Assembly: GCF_002080455.1 (NCBI RefSeq)
Contig: NZ_CP020555.1
Location: 2,976,001-3,040,000, forward strand
DNA from: Streptomyces sp. Sge12
GTDB taxonomy: Bacteria > Actinomycetota > Actinomycetes > Streptomycetales > Streptomycetaceae
Direction: 5' to 3'
DNA: 64,000 nt
Positions within the stretch are counted from its first letter, which is position 1. Each line of letters begins with the position of its first letter. The notes below the pieces were generated by a model. The model made no database searches. It was not told the origin of the DNA and saw only the letters and a list, made by a program, of their open reading frames with translations. The position numbers and the translations under genes are program-made. Shown here one piece after another: positions 1 to 7,853 of this stretch.

Positions 1-522
1 AACGACGCCTGGGGCGGCGTGGACCCGAAGCTGGCGGAGGTCGCCGCACGCCACGGCGCGGGCCTGGTCTGCACCCACGCGGGCGGTGTCGAACCGCGCA
101 CCCGGCCGCACCGGATCGCGTACGAGGACGTCATGGAGGACGTCCTGCGCGTGACGGTCGGGCTGGCGGAGCGGGCGGCGGCGCTGGGCGTCCGCCGGGA
201 CGCCATCATGATCGACCCCGGTCACGACTTCGGGAAGAACACCCGGCACTCGCTGGAGGCCACGCGCCGGCTGGACGAGATGACGGCGACGGGCTGGCCG
301 GTGCTGGTCTCCCTGTCCAACAAGGACTTCGTCGGGGAGACCCTCGACAAGCCGGTCAAGGAGCGCCTGCTGGGCACCCTGGCCACGACGGCGGTCTCGG
401 CCTGGCTCGGCGCGCAGGTCTACCGCGTCCACGAGGTCGAGGAGACCCGCCAGATCCTGGACATGGTCCGCTCGATCCAGGGCCACCGCCCCCCGGCCGT
501 CGCCCGCCGCGGCCTGGCCTGA
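1..522 (+). CDS. folP: Dihydropteroate synthase-like protein (FolP2 type), 3' part
   Basis: The gene enters from the left edge; the last 173 residues are visible and end at TGA 520-522. The frame opens with NDAWGGVD, the counterpart of the NDVSGG loop of dihydropteroate synthases, followed by DPGHDFGKN (about residue 72 of the visible part), SNKDFVGE (about 106) and YRVHEV (about 142). These match the pterin- and pABA-site motifs of the TIM-barrel enzyme that joins pABA to the pterin pyrophosphate in folate synthesis. The usual S-R-K-x-F motif reads S-N-K-D-F. Next to a LOG gene and dapE, this resembles the mycobacterial folP2 neighbourhood, where the paralogue is reported to lack normal DHPS activity. 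The fold is secure; folate-pathway activity is not. Confidence 0.87.
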   Translation, partial: NDAWGGVDPKLAEVAARHGAGLVCTHAGGVEPRTRPHRIAYEDVMEDVLRVTVGLAERAAALGVRRDAIMIDPGHDFGKNTRHSLEATRRLDEMTATGWPVLVSLSNKDFVGETLDKPVKERLLGTLATTAVSAWLGAQVYRVHEVEETRQILDMVRSIQGHRPPAVARRGLA

Positions 523-546
523 CCCCGACGGCCGGAGGCCGGCGCA

Positions 547-573
547 GCCGTCGCCCGGCGCGGCCTGGCCTGA
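547..573 (+). repeat. Imperfect tandem copy of the folP 3' end
   Basis: The 27 bases at 547-573 repeat the last 27 bases of the preceding gene (496-522), including the stop codon, with one C-to-G difference. The copy lies just after the gene and is not translated in frame with it. It looks like a small tandem duplication of the tail encoding AVARRGLA-stop. Confidence 0.7.
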
Positions 574-580
574 GGGGCGG

Positions 581-606
581 GGCCCGGGCCGGACGGGGCC
601 CGGGCC
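581..606. terminator. GC hairpin between convergent folP and LOG genes
   Basis: Two copies of the self-complementary ten-mer GGCCCGGGCC (581-590 and 597-606) with a six-base spacer can form a strong stem. It lies between the folP stop and the 3' end of the minus-strand LOG gene, so it could stop both transcripts. There is no U-tract, as is usual in Streptomyces. Confidence 0.45.
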
Positions 607-613
607 GGGGGTG

Positions 614-1381
614 CTACTTGCCGACTTCCTTCGTCACCAGCGCGATCGCCTCGTCCACGTCGTCCGTGACGTGGAACAGGTAGAGGTCCTTCTCCGAGGC
701 CTTGCCCTGGGCGATCACCGTGCCCCGCAGCCAGTCGATCAGGCCGCCCCAGTACTCCGTGCCGAACAGCACGATCGGGAAGCGGGTGATCTTCTGGGTC
801 TGGACCAGGGTCAGCGCCTCGAACAGCTCGTCCAGCGTGCCCAGGCCGCCCGGCAGGACGACGAAGCCCTGGCTGTACTTCACGAACATCGTCTTGCGGA
901 CGAAGAAGTACCGGAAGTTCAGGCCGAGATCGACGTGCTGGTTGAGCCCCTGCTCGAAGGGGAGCTCGATGCCGAGGCCGACCGAGATGCCGTTCGCCTC
1001 GCGGGCGCCCCTGTTGGCCGCCTCCATGGCGCCCGGTCCGCCACCGGTGATCACGGCGAAGCCGGCGTCGACCAGCGCGCTGCCGATCCGTACGCCCGCG
1101 TCGTACTCGGGCGAGCCCTCCGGCGTACGGGCCGATCCGAACACGCTGATCGCGGGCGGCAGCTCGGCGAGCGTGCCGAAGCCCTCGATGAACTCCGACT
1201 GGATGCGCAGGACCCGCCAGGGATCGGTGTGCACCCACTCGGAGGGCCCCGCCGAATCCAGCAGCCGCTGGTCCGTCGTACTGCCCGCCTGCACCTGACT
1301 CCGCCTCCTCAGCACCGGCCCGAGCTGCTGCTCCTCGGGCCGACGACGAGCGGAACCCTCGGGACTGCCGTGGTTGCCCAT
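614..1381 (-). CDS. LOG-family cytokinin riboside 5'-monophosphate phosphoribohydrolase-like protein
   Basis: This 255-residue Rossmann-fold protein (TIGR00730/LOG family) carries GGGPGAMEA at about 113-121 and the diagnostic PGGLGTLDE at about 177-185. Family members release free base (cytokinin) from nucleoside monophosphates, or act on AMP-like nucleotides. An upstream in-frame start exists at 1426, but ATG 1381 is preceded by a good GGAGG ribosome-binding site, so I begin there. The first 45 residues are a charged, probably disordered extension. It neighbours dapE on the same strand with a separate start and no overlap. The physiological substrate in this organism is unknown. Confidence 0.85.
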   Translation of the reverse strand: MGNHGSPEGSARRRPEEQQLGPVLRRRSQVQAGSTTDQRLLDSAGPSEWVHTDPWRVLRIQSEFIEGFGTLAELPPAISVFGSARTPEGSPEYDAGVRIGSALVDAGFAVITGGGPGAMEAANRGAREANGISVGLGIELPFEQGLNQHVDLGLNFRYFFVRKTMFVKYSQGFVVLPGGLGTLDELFEALTLVQTQKITRFPIVLFGTEYWGGLIDWLRGTVIAQGKASEKDLYLFHVTDDVDEAIALVTKEVGK

Positions 1382-1445
1382 GCTGTGCTCCCTCCTGCTG
1401 ATCGTTGGATCAGGGTAGGCGCACAAAGGTGACGAGAAGCGGAAT

Positions 1446-2525
1446 TCAGGAGGTCAGCCAGGCGCGAAGTCGTTCCTCGCAGTGCAGGATCGCCTTCGTC
1501 TCGACGCGTTCGTCGACCTTGTGGGCCAGCAGGGCGTCGCCCGGGCCGTAGTTGACCGCCGGAACGCCGAGGGCGCTGAAGCGGGAGACGTCCGTCCAGC
1601 CGAACTTGGGCATCGCCCGGCCCCCGACCGCCTCCATGAAGGCCGCGGCCGCCGGGTGGGACAGGCCCGGGAGGGCGCCGCCCGAGGAGTCGTCGACGAC
1701 GAACTCGGCGATGTCGCAGTCCGCGAACACCTCCCGTACGTGGGCCAGGGCCTCGGCCTCGGTGCGGTCGGGGGCGTAGCGGAAGTTGACCGTCACCGTG
1801 CACGCGTCGGGGATGACGTTGTTGGCGACGCCGCCCTCGATGCGGACCGCGTTGAGGCCCTCGTGGTACTCCAGGCCGTCGATGACCGGCTTGCGCGGCT
1901 CGTAGGACGCGAGCCGGGCGAGGATCGGGCTCGCCGAGTGGATGGCGTTGGAGCCCATCCAGCTGCGGGCGGAGTGGGCGCGCTCGCCGGCCGTGCGCAG
2001 CAGGACGCGCAGGGTGCCCTGGCAGCCGCCCTCGACCTCGGCGTTCGAGGGTTCCAGCAGGACCGCGAAGTCGCCGGTCAGCCAGTCGGGGTGGGCGGCT
2101 GCGACCTTGCCGAGCCCGTTGAGGTCGGCGGCGACCTCCTCCTGGTCGTAGAAGACGAAGGTGAGGTCCCGGTTCGGCTCGGGCACGGTCGCGGCGATGC
2201 GCAGCTGCACGGCGACACCGGACTTCATGTCGGTGGTACCGCAGCCCCACAGCACGTCGTTCTCGTCGAGGCGGGAGGGGACGTTGTCGGCGATCGGCAC
2301 GGTGTCGAGGTGGCCGGCGAGTACGACGCGCTCGGCGCGGCCGAGGTGCGTGCGGGCGACGACGTTGTTGCCGAAGCGGTCCACAGTGAGGTGCGGCAGG
2401 CCGCGCAGCGCGTGTTCCACGAGGTCGGCGAGTACCTTCTCGTCGCCGCTCACGGACGGAATGTCGACGAGCCGGGCGGTCAGCTCGGCGGCGTCCAGGG
2501 TGAGGTCCAGCTCGGATTCGGACAT
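1446..2525 (-). CDS. dapE: Succinyl-diaminopimelate desuccinylase
   Basis: This M20-family zinc peptidase of 359 residues removes succinate from N-succinyl-LL-2,6-diaminopimelate in the succinylase branch of lysine and meso-diaminopimelate synthesis. Metal and catalytic motifs are visible: GHLDTVP (His72, catalytic Asp74), the bridging Asp99 in CGTTDMKSG, and the Glu129-Glu130 pair in YDQEEV. Length fits actinobacterial DapE. It is transcribed leftwards on its own; dapC, the aminotransferase acting just before it in the pathway, lies 1.8 kb away on the same strand. Cytoplasmic. Confidence 0.93.
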   Translation of the reverse strand: MSESELDLTLDAAELTARLVDIPSVSGDEKVLADLVEHALRGLPHLTVDRFGNNVVARTHLGRAERVVLAGHLDTVPIADNVPSRLDENDVLWGCGTTDMKSGVAVQLRIAATVPEPNRDLTFVFYDQEEVAADLNGLGKVAAAHPDWLTGDFAVLLEPSNAEVEGGCQGTLRVLLRTAGERAHSARSWMGSNAIHSASPILARLASYEPRKPVIDGLEYHEGLNAVRIEGGVANNVIPDACTVTVNFRYAPDRTEAEALAHVREVFADCDIAEFVVDDSSGGALPGLSHPAAAAFMEAVGGRAMPKFGWTDVSRFSALGVPAVNYGPGDALLAHKVDERVETKAILHCEERLRAWLTS

Positions 2526-2612
2526 GGAGCTGACCCTAACGCCCCGGGCTGCGGCGGAGCCTCGTACGTCCGGCCGGTGGACGCGTCATATGGCTCAAGT
2601 ACGGTGGGCCGC

Positions 2613-3602
2613 GTGTCCGAGACCCGTGAACCCCGTCCTCGTCGCCGCCGCCGGCTGCTCCGGGCGGCCGTCGGCCTGTTCGTTCTCCTTGCGGTGGCCG
2701 GCTACTTCGCCGTGCAGCGCGATTCGAACGGTGGTGGCGGTGCCCCGTTCTGCGTGGCCAGTGCGGATCCGGTCGGGGAGGACGGAACCTCCGAATCGTA
2801 CGAAATGTCTCCGGAGCAGGCGGCGAACGCGGCGACGATAGCGGCCGTCGGCGTCGCCAAGGGCCTGCCGGACCGGGCCGTGACGATCGCATTGGCGACC
2901 GCCATGCAGGAGTCCGCGCTGCGCAATCTCGACCACGGCGACCGGGACTCGCTGGGCCTGTTCCAGCAGCGGCCCTCGATGGGCTGGGGCACGCCGGAGC
3001 AGATCACGGACCCCGTCTATTCGGCCGGAATCTTCTACGACCACCTGGTGGACGTGGAGGGGTACTCGCGGCTGCCGCTGACGGTGGCCGCGCAGAAGGT
3101 GCAGCGCAGCGGGTTCCCGCAGGCGTACGCGAAGCACGAGCCGGACGCGACGGTGCTGACGGCGGCCTTCGCCGGAGGCGGCACCCTGAACTGCGGCGGG
3201 CCCGCGCCGGCGGGGCCGGGCGACCCGGAGCGGGTACGGGCCGACCTGATCCGGATCTTCGGCAAGGACGGGATGCACACGCTGCCCCCGCCGAGCGGCC
3301 AGGCCGGCCAGGCCGGCCGGAACAGCGGCGGCGGCCAGGCGGCCCCGGAGGTCGAGGTCACGCTGGTGGAGAAGAAGGGCGGCGGTGAGGCCGTGGTCCG
3401 CCGCAGCCGGGCCATGGCCCACTGGGCGGTGGCCAACGCGAAGGCGATGGGCATCTCCCGGGTGTCGTACGACCGGCACGGCTGGATCGGCGGACAGGAC
3501 CGGGGACGCTGGCAGGGCATGGGCGAGCCGGGGGCCAAGAACGGCGAGGGGGACCCCTACGGCCCGCGGCCGGGCGAGGTACGGATCTTCATGGCCCGCT
3601 GA
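2613..3602 (+). CDS. Membrane-anchored lysozyme-like/transglycosylase-like exported protein
   Basis: The protein has 329 residues from GTG 2613 (an in-frame GTG at 2604 is possible). It starts with an Arg-rich cytoplasmic end, one membrane segment or signal anchor (about 15-33), then an exported domain. The stretch AMQESALRN with Glu100, followed by DSLGLFQQRPS, resembles the catalytic glutamate region of lysozyme-superfamily transglycosylases. A Gly/Gln linker around 230-250 separates a C-terminal domain rich in Trp and Gly (GWIGGQDRGRWQ). I infer a cell-wall role from the fold-like motif and location; no activity is proven. It is divergent from dapE, with only about 87 bases between starts. 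Confidence 0.78.
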   Translation: MSETREPRPRRRRRLLRAAVGLFVLLAVAGYFAVQRDSNGGGGAPFCVASADPVGEDGTSESYEMSPEQAANAATIAAVGVAKGLPDRAVTIALATAMQESALRNLDHGDRDSLGLFQQRPSMGWGTPEQITDPVYSAGIFYDHLVDVEGYSRLPLTVAAQKVQRSGFPQAYAKHEPDATVLTAAFAGGGTLNCGGPAPAGPGDPERVRADLIRIFGKDGMHTLPPPSGQAGQAGRNSGGGQAAPEVEVTLVEKKGGGEAVVRRSRAMAHWAVANAKAMGISRVSYDRHGWIGGQDRGRWQGMGEPGAKNGEGDPYGPRPGEVRIFMAR

Positions 3603-3852
3603 TCCCCTCCCCGGGGCACGCGCCGGGGGCGCCCGGGCGCACGTGCGAGTGATCACTCCTGCGGGGGGATCCGTGTAGCGGGCCACGGATCCCGGATTCG
3701 GACGGAACCCCAGGTCGGCGCGCATCCAATGCGCTTTTCGCGGAAGCCGATTATGCGATGCGTTACCGATCCTTTACCCACCGGCACCGCAACTCCACCC
3801 GCCCCGGGAGCGGTTAGCACGGCGTACTCAGCCGCTACCGCTTAGGAGCAAC
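3603..3852. other. Intergenic region, no gene seen
   Basis: These 250 bases separate two plus-strand genes. They contain the ten-base palindrome AGTGATCACT near 3646-3655 and a less GC-rich stretch just before the small secreted-protein gene, where its promoter probably lies. No convincing ORF or RNA was seen. Confidence 0.4.
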
Positions 3853-4197
3853 ATGTCTCTCCCCCTGACCCGTCGGATCGCCCGTGCCGCGCTGCTGATC
3901 GCAGCCGGGGCAGCGCCCGTGGTCGGTGCGGCCGGCGCGGCCAGTGCCGCCGGTCTGGAGTCCGTGCCGCAGCTGGGCCAGCTCACCGCCACGGACGGTG
4001 CCGCGACCACGCACGCGGCCACGGACGCCGTGGGCGGCGCCACCAAGAGCCTGCCGGCCCCCGCGGCCGACCTGGCGGGCACCACGCAGGGCCTGATCGG
4101 CGGGCTGCCCGCGGCGCAGGAACTGCCGGTGTCCGCGCTGCCGACCTCCGGTGTCCTGCCGGCGGGACTGGCCGGTGGACTGCCGTCGGCCGGCTGA
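3853..4197 (+). CDS. Small secreted Ala/Gly-rich protein
   Basis: The 114-residue product begins with a clear Sec signal peptide (basic RR near residue 8, hydrophobic Ala-rich core, likely cleavage after AASA near residue 32). The mature part of about 80 residues is low complexity (Ala, Gly, Leu, Pro, Thr) without cysteines or known motifs. AGGAG eight bases before the ATG is a good ribosome-binding site. It stands alone and is followed at once by a strong terminator, so it is a monocistronic transcript. Some homologues are labelled ATP-binding protein in databases, but nothing in the sequence supports that. Function unknown. Confidence 0.75.
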   Translation: MSLPLTRRIARAALLIAAGAAPVVGAAGAASAAGLESVPQLGQLTATDGAATTHAATDAVGGATKSLPAPAADLAGTTQGLIGGLPAAQELPVSALPTSGVLPAGLAGGLPSAG

Positions 4198-4211
4198 CGC
4201 CGCAGGAACCA

Positions 4212-4249
4212 CCGAGGGGGCCGGGAGTGCGAACTCCCGGCCCCCTCGG
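4212..4249. terminator. Perfect 17-bp hairpin, bidirectional terminator
   Basis: Arms 4212-4228 and 4233-4249 pair perfectly around a GCGA loop. The hairpin sits between the convergent small secreted-protein gene and dapC and can serve both. Confidence 0.85.
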
Positions 4250-4274
4250 GCGTTCTCGCCGTGCCGGCCGGCGA

Positions 4275-5369
4275 TCAGCCCAGGCGCTTGACCGCCGCCT
4301 CCACGCGCTCGTCGGTGGCGGTGAGCGCGACGCGCACGAACCGCGCGCCCGCCTCGCCGTAGAAGTCGCCCGGCGCGACCAGAATGCCCAGCCCCGCGAG
4401 GTGGGCGACGGTGTCCCAGCAGGGCTCGTCGCGGGTCACCCACAGGTAGAGGCTGGCCTCGCTGTGCTCGACCCGGAAGCCGTGGCCCTCCAGGGCCGCG
4501 CGCAGCGCCGTGCGGCGGGCGGCGTAGCGCTCGCGCTGCTCCTCGACGTGGGCGTCGTCGCCGAGCGCGGCGACCGTGGCCGCCTGCACCGGGGCGGGGG
4601 TCATCATGCCGCCGTGCTTGCGGATCTCCAGCAGCTCGCCGAGCACGTCCGCGTCACCGGCGACGAAGGCCGCCCGGTAGCCGGCCAGGTTGGAACGCTT
4701 GGAGAGGGAGTGGACGGCGACGATGCCCTCGTACGAGCCGCCGCACACGTCGTCGTGAAGCACGGAGACGGGCTCGGCCTCCCAGCCCAGCTCCAGGTAG
4801 CACTCGTCGCTGAAGAGCAGGATCCCGTGCTCGCGCGCCCAGGCCACGATCCGGACGAGGTCCTCCTTGGCGATGACCTTGCCGGTGGGGTTGGACGGGG
4901 AGTTGAGCCACAGCAGCTTCACGCCGGCCGGGTCGAGCTCGGTCGGGTCGTCGTAGACGACGGCCTCGGCGCCGCACAGCCGCGCACCGACCTCGTACGT
5001 CGGGTAGGCGAGCCGGGGGTAGGCGACCTTGTCCCCGGCGCCCAGGCCCAGCTGGGTCGGCAGCCAGGCGACCAGCTCCTTGGAGCCGACGACCGGCAGG
5101 ACGTTGCGGTGCTCGGCGGCGCTCGCCCCGAGGCGGCCGCGCACCCAGCCGGTGATCGCGTCGCGGAGGGCGACCGTGCCCCACACCGTCGGGTAGCCCG
5201 GGGAGTCGGCGGCCTCGATCAGGGCGCGCCGGATCAGCTGCGGGACCGGGTCCACGGGCGTGCCGACCGACAGGTCGACGATGCCGTCCGCGTGGGCCGC
5301 CGCCGTGGCCTTGTACGGCTCCAGCTTGTCCCAGGGGAAGGCGGGAAGACGGTCGGATACTGCGGCCAC
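4275..5369 (-). CDS. dapC: N-succinyldiaminopimelate aminotransferase
   Basis: This class I/II PLP-dependent aminotransferase of 364 residues converts N-succinyl-2-amino-6-ketopimelate and glutamate to N-succinyl-LL-DAP, the step before DapE. Visible motifs are the NPTG cofactor-pocket loop (about 160-163), SDECY near 187-191, and the Schiff-base lysine in SLSKRSNLAGYR (Lys224). The pairing with upstream fdxA and nearby dapE is typical of actinobacterial dapC. The ATG at 5369 was chosen because the fold starts directly after it. fdxA is about 110 bases upstream and separated by a hairpin, so the two are probably transcribed separately. Confidence 0.9.
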   Translation of the reverse strand: MAAVSDRLPAFPWDKLEPYKATAAAHADGIVDLSVGTPVDPVPQLIRRALIEAADSPGYPTVWGTVALRDAITGWVRGRLGASAAEHRNVLPVVGSKELVAWLPTQLGLGAGDKVAYPRLAYPTYEVGARLCGAEAVVYDDPTELDPAGVKLLWLNSPSNPTGKVIAKEDLVRIVAWAREHGILLFSDECYLELGWEAEPVSVLHDDVCGGSYEGIVAVHSLSKRSNLAGYRAAFVAGDADVLGELLEIRKHGGMMTPAPVQAATVAALGDDAHVEEQRERYAARRTALRAALEGHGFRVEHSEASLYLWVTRDEPCWDTVAHLAGLGILVAPGDFYGEAGARFVRVALTATDERVEAAVKRLG

Positions 5370-5421
5370 GGTGGTCTCTGCTCTCTCTGAGTGCTGGTGT
5401 GTACGGGGTGCACAAACACGT

Positions 5422-5455
5422 CGGTCCCGTGCGGCGGGAAGGCCGTACGGGACCG
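5422..5455 (-). terminator. fdxA terminator hairpin
   Basis: Fourteen-base arms (5422-5435 and 5442-5455) pair with one mismatch around a six-base loop, downstream of the fdxA stop on the minus strand. Confidence 0.65.
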
Positions 5456-5477
5456 AGGGGCGCGTCTGACGTGAAGG

Positions 5478-5807
5478 TCAGTGCTCGCCGTTGATACCGG
5501 CGGGCAGCGCCGCGACGAAGGGGTGGTCGCGCTCGATCAGGCCCAGCTTGGAGGCACCACCGGGCGAACCGAGCTCGTCGAAGAACTCGACGTTCGCCTT
5601 GTAGTAGTCCTTCCACTCCTCCGGAGTGTCGTCCTCGTAGAAGATGGCCTCGACCGGGCAGACCGGCTCACACGCACCACAGTCGACGCACTCGTCCGGG
5701 TGGATGTACAAGGACCGCTGGCCCTCGTAGATGCAGTCGACGGGGCACTCTTCGATGCATGCCTTGTCCTTGACGTCGACACAAGGCTCCGCGATGACGT
5801 AGGTCAC
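5478..5807 (-). CDS. fdxA: 7Fe-8S ferredoxin
   Basis: This 109-residue soluble electron carrier has the Cys spacing of actinobacterial FdxA: Cys9, 17, 21 and 25, then Cys40, 43, 46 and 50 (DECVDCGACEPVCP). It holds a 3Fe-4S and a 4Fe-4S cluster and passes electrons to partners such as cytochromes P450. The longer open frame to 5873 is not used; GTG at 5807 follows a GAGGAGG ribosome-binding site and starts VTYVIAEPC, the normal N-terminus. It is divergent from the GNAT gene at 5925, sharing a 117-base promoter region. Confidence 0.93.
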   Translation of the reverse strand: MTYVIAEPCVDVKDKACIEECPVDCIYEGQRSLYIHPDECVDCGACEPVCPVEAIFYEDDTPEEWKDYYKANVEFFDELGSPGGASKLGLIERDHPFVAALPAGINGEH

Positions 5808-5924
5808 GCTCTCGTTCCTCCTCGGTAGGGCTTTCCATATCGCGCGGGAGCGCGGCGTCGTCGATGCCCGCACCTAGTATCTCCGTTCCCGGGCACGATC
5901 CGAACAGGAGGGGCGGACAGAGCT

Positions 5925-6911
5925 GTGGAAATCACTGCCGGAGGGCTGCTGGAGGTCCGAATCACCCCGGCTGACGTGGGTAAACGAGTCTCTGTACGAC
6001 GGGTGGAGGCCGGACTGAGCGGATCACCCGAGTTCACGGACACGGTCGGCGTTCTCACATCCTGGGACCAGGGTGTGCTGCTGATCACAAAGAAGAACGG
6101 ACAGTCCGTCCGCATCGCGGAATCGTCGCTGGTGGCGGGCAAGATCGTGCCTCCCGCGCCGGCCCGGCGGCGGGGTCCCGCGGCCTCCTTCGAGGAGCTG
6201 TCGAGGGTGGCGGCGCGGGCCTGGCAGCCGCTGGAGAGCGAGCAGCTGGGCGGGTGGACGCTGCGGGCGGCCGCCGGATTCACCCGGCGGGCCAACTCCG
6301 TGCTGGCGCTCGGCGACCCGGGCATACCGCTGGACGATGCACTCGCGCGAGTGACCGCCTGGTATGCGGAACGATCTCTTCCGGCCTATGTGCAGGTCGC
6401 GACGGGGGCCGCCGGCACCCAGGAGATGCTCGCCGCGGAGCTGGAGCGTCGTGGCTGGGTGTCCGAGGTGTCGGCGGAGGTACGGATCGGCGCGCTGGCG
6501 CCGGTGGGCGACGTGGACGCGCCCGCGGCCGAGGCCGTACGTCTGACCCGTGTCCCGGACGAGGACTGGCTCGGGCGCTACGGCAAGGTGAGCGACCCGG
6601 ACCTGGCCCGGCGGATGCTGGTGGAGGGCCCGTCGGTGTGGTTCGCGGCGCTGCCCGGCGGCCGGGCCGTCGGACGCTGCGTGGTGGACGGCCGGTGGGC
6701 CGGCTTCGCGGCGGTGACCGTCGATCCCGCGCACCGGCGGGAGGGCCTGGCGACGGCGGTGATGGCCGCGCTGGCCCGGCGGGCGCTGGAGGAGGGCGCG
6801 TCGGCGGCGTGGCTCCAGGTCGAGACGGACAATCCCGGGGCGCTGGCGCTGTACGACCGGCTGGGCTTCGCCACGCACCACACCTACCACCACTACCGGG
6901 CGGCGGCGTGA
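5925..6911 (+). CDS. GNAT-family N-acetyltransferase with N-terminal beta domain
   Basis: The GTG start at 5925 follows an AGGAGGGGCGG ribosome-binding site. The 328-residue protein opens with a small beta-rich domain of about 65 residues (VRITPADVGKRVSVRR) that looks like an RNA- or protein-binding barrel. A GNAT fold follows, with the acetyl-CoA loop in VTVDPAHRREGLATAV (about 265-280) and the family's C-terminal TDNPGALALYDRLGF. The acceptor is not predictable. The stop overlaps the GTG of the next gene (GTGA), so the two are translationally coupled. Domain arrangement is common in Streptomyces but functionally uncharacterised as far as I know. Confidence 0.85.
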   Translation: MEITAGGLLEVRITPADVGKRVSVRRVEAGLSGSPEFTDTVGVLTSWDQGVLLITKKNGQSVRIAESSLVAGKIVPPAPARRRGPAASFEELSRVAARAWQPLESEQLGGWTLRAAAGFTRRANSVLALGDPGIPLDDALARVTAWYAERSLPAYVQVATGAAGTQEMLAAELERRGWVSEVSAEVRIGALAPVGDVDAPAAEAVRLTRVPDEDWLGRYGKVSDPDLARRMLVEGPSVWFAALPGGRAVGRCVVDGRWAGFAAVTVDPAHRREGLATAVMAALARRALEEGASAAWLQVETDNPGALALYDRLGFATHHTYHHYRAAA

Positions 6912-7702
6912 GCACGGCGGCCCGGCGCGAGCAGTTCGCGGCCGAGGCCCGCGCCGAACGGCCCGACCTGGCACTGCTGTGCCTGCTGCTGGCCGCCGAG
7001 GGCGATCCGGAGCTGGACGAGCGGGCCATGGACTGGGCGCAGATCGAACTGGACCGGCTGGCCGGGATGCTCCCGTACGGGCTGCGCGGCGGGCGGGCGT
7101 GGGCGAATGCGGTCACGGAACTGCTGGGCGGGCGCCTCGGGTTCCACGGCACCCCGGCGGACTACGACCGGCTGTCGTCCTCGCTGCTGCACGAGGTACT
7201 GAGACGGCGGCGCGGGCTGCCGATCCTGCTGTCGGTGGTGTGGCTGGAGGTGGCCCGCCGGGCCGGGGCGCCGGTGTACGGGCTGGGGCTGCCGGGGCAC
7301 TTCGTGGTGGGCTTCGGCGACCCGGAGGAGGGCGTGGTGGTGGACCCGTTCGCGGGCGGCGCCTCCCTGGGCACCGGGCCGGCGGAGCTGGCGTCGGGGC
7401 CGCGCGAGCCGGCCCGGACGCTGGACATCGTGCTGCGGATCCTGGCCAACATCCGGGCGTGGGCCGCGGCCCGCCCGGAGCAGTCGGGGGTGGCGCTGTG
7501 GGCGGTGGAGCTGTCGCTGCTGCTGCCGTCGCACCCGGCGGCGCTGCGGTACGAGCGGGCGCGGCTGCTGGTGGAGCGGGGCTCCTTCCAGGAGGGGGCG
7601 GCCGAGCTGGACGCGTACGCCGGGGTGGTGTCCGCGGTGGACGCCGACGCGGCGGCGCGCATCCACGCGGAAGCCGCCTCCGCCCGCGCCCTCCTGAACT
7701 GA
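6908..7702 (+). CDS. SirB1/transglutaminase-like family protein
   Basis: The product has 264 residues and starts at GTG 6908, coupled to the GNAT gene through a GTGA overlap. It contains the SirB1-type transglutaminase-like core, with RRRRGLPILLSVVWLEVARR, then LPGHFVVGF and VVVDPFAGG, and a C-terminal TPR-like helical part (LRYERARLLVERGSFQEGAAELD). The N-terminal half is acidic and helical. Proteins of this type are widespread and have no settled enzymatic role; canonical cysteine-protease residues are not obvious. It is followed by a long inverted repeat before the convergent regulator gene. Confidence 0.8.
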   Translation: MSTAARREQFAAEARAERPDLALLCLLLAAEGDPELDERAMDWAQIELDRLAGMLPYGLRGGRAWANAVTELLGGRLGFHGTPADYDRLSSSLLHEVLRRRRGLPILLSVVWLEVARRAGAPVYGLGLPGHFVVGFGDPEEGVVVDPFAGGASLGTGPAELASGPREPARTLDIVLRILANIRAWAAARPEQSGVALWAVELSLLLPSHPAALRYERARLLVERGSFQEGAAELDAYAGVVSAVDADAAARIHAEAASARALLN

Positions 7703-7726
7703 CGGGCCCCAGCCCCGCCGCAATCC

Positions 7727-7836
7727 CAGGCTCGCCGGCGTGTGAGGCGCGGGGTCTGGGGCGGAGCCCCGGGAAACCCGGCTCCGCCGGGCACCGGGCT
7801 CCGCCCGGACCCGCTCCTCAAACGCCGGCGAGGCTG
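7727..7836. repeat. Streptomyces intergenic inverted repeat (GCCGGCGT-TGAGG type)
   Basis: Outer arms of about 26 bases (7727-7752 and 7811-7836) match in about 23 positions as an inverted repeat. Each arm holds CTCGCCGGCGT followed by TGAGG. The interior carries further GC-rich complementary blocks. It lies between convergent genes and can act as a bidirectional terminator. A second copy of the core is at 50241-50264. Confidence 0.7.
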
Positions 7837-7853
7837 AAGGTGGGGCGGCCGGG

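Noticed and set aside
1482..2612. Long plus-strand open frame joined upstream of the lysozyme-like gene
   Set aside because: It is antisense to dapE and results from GC third-position bias; the real gene starts at GTG 2613.
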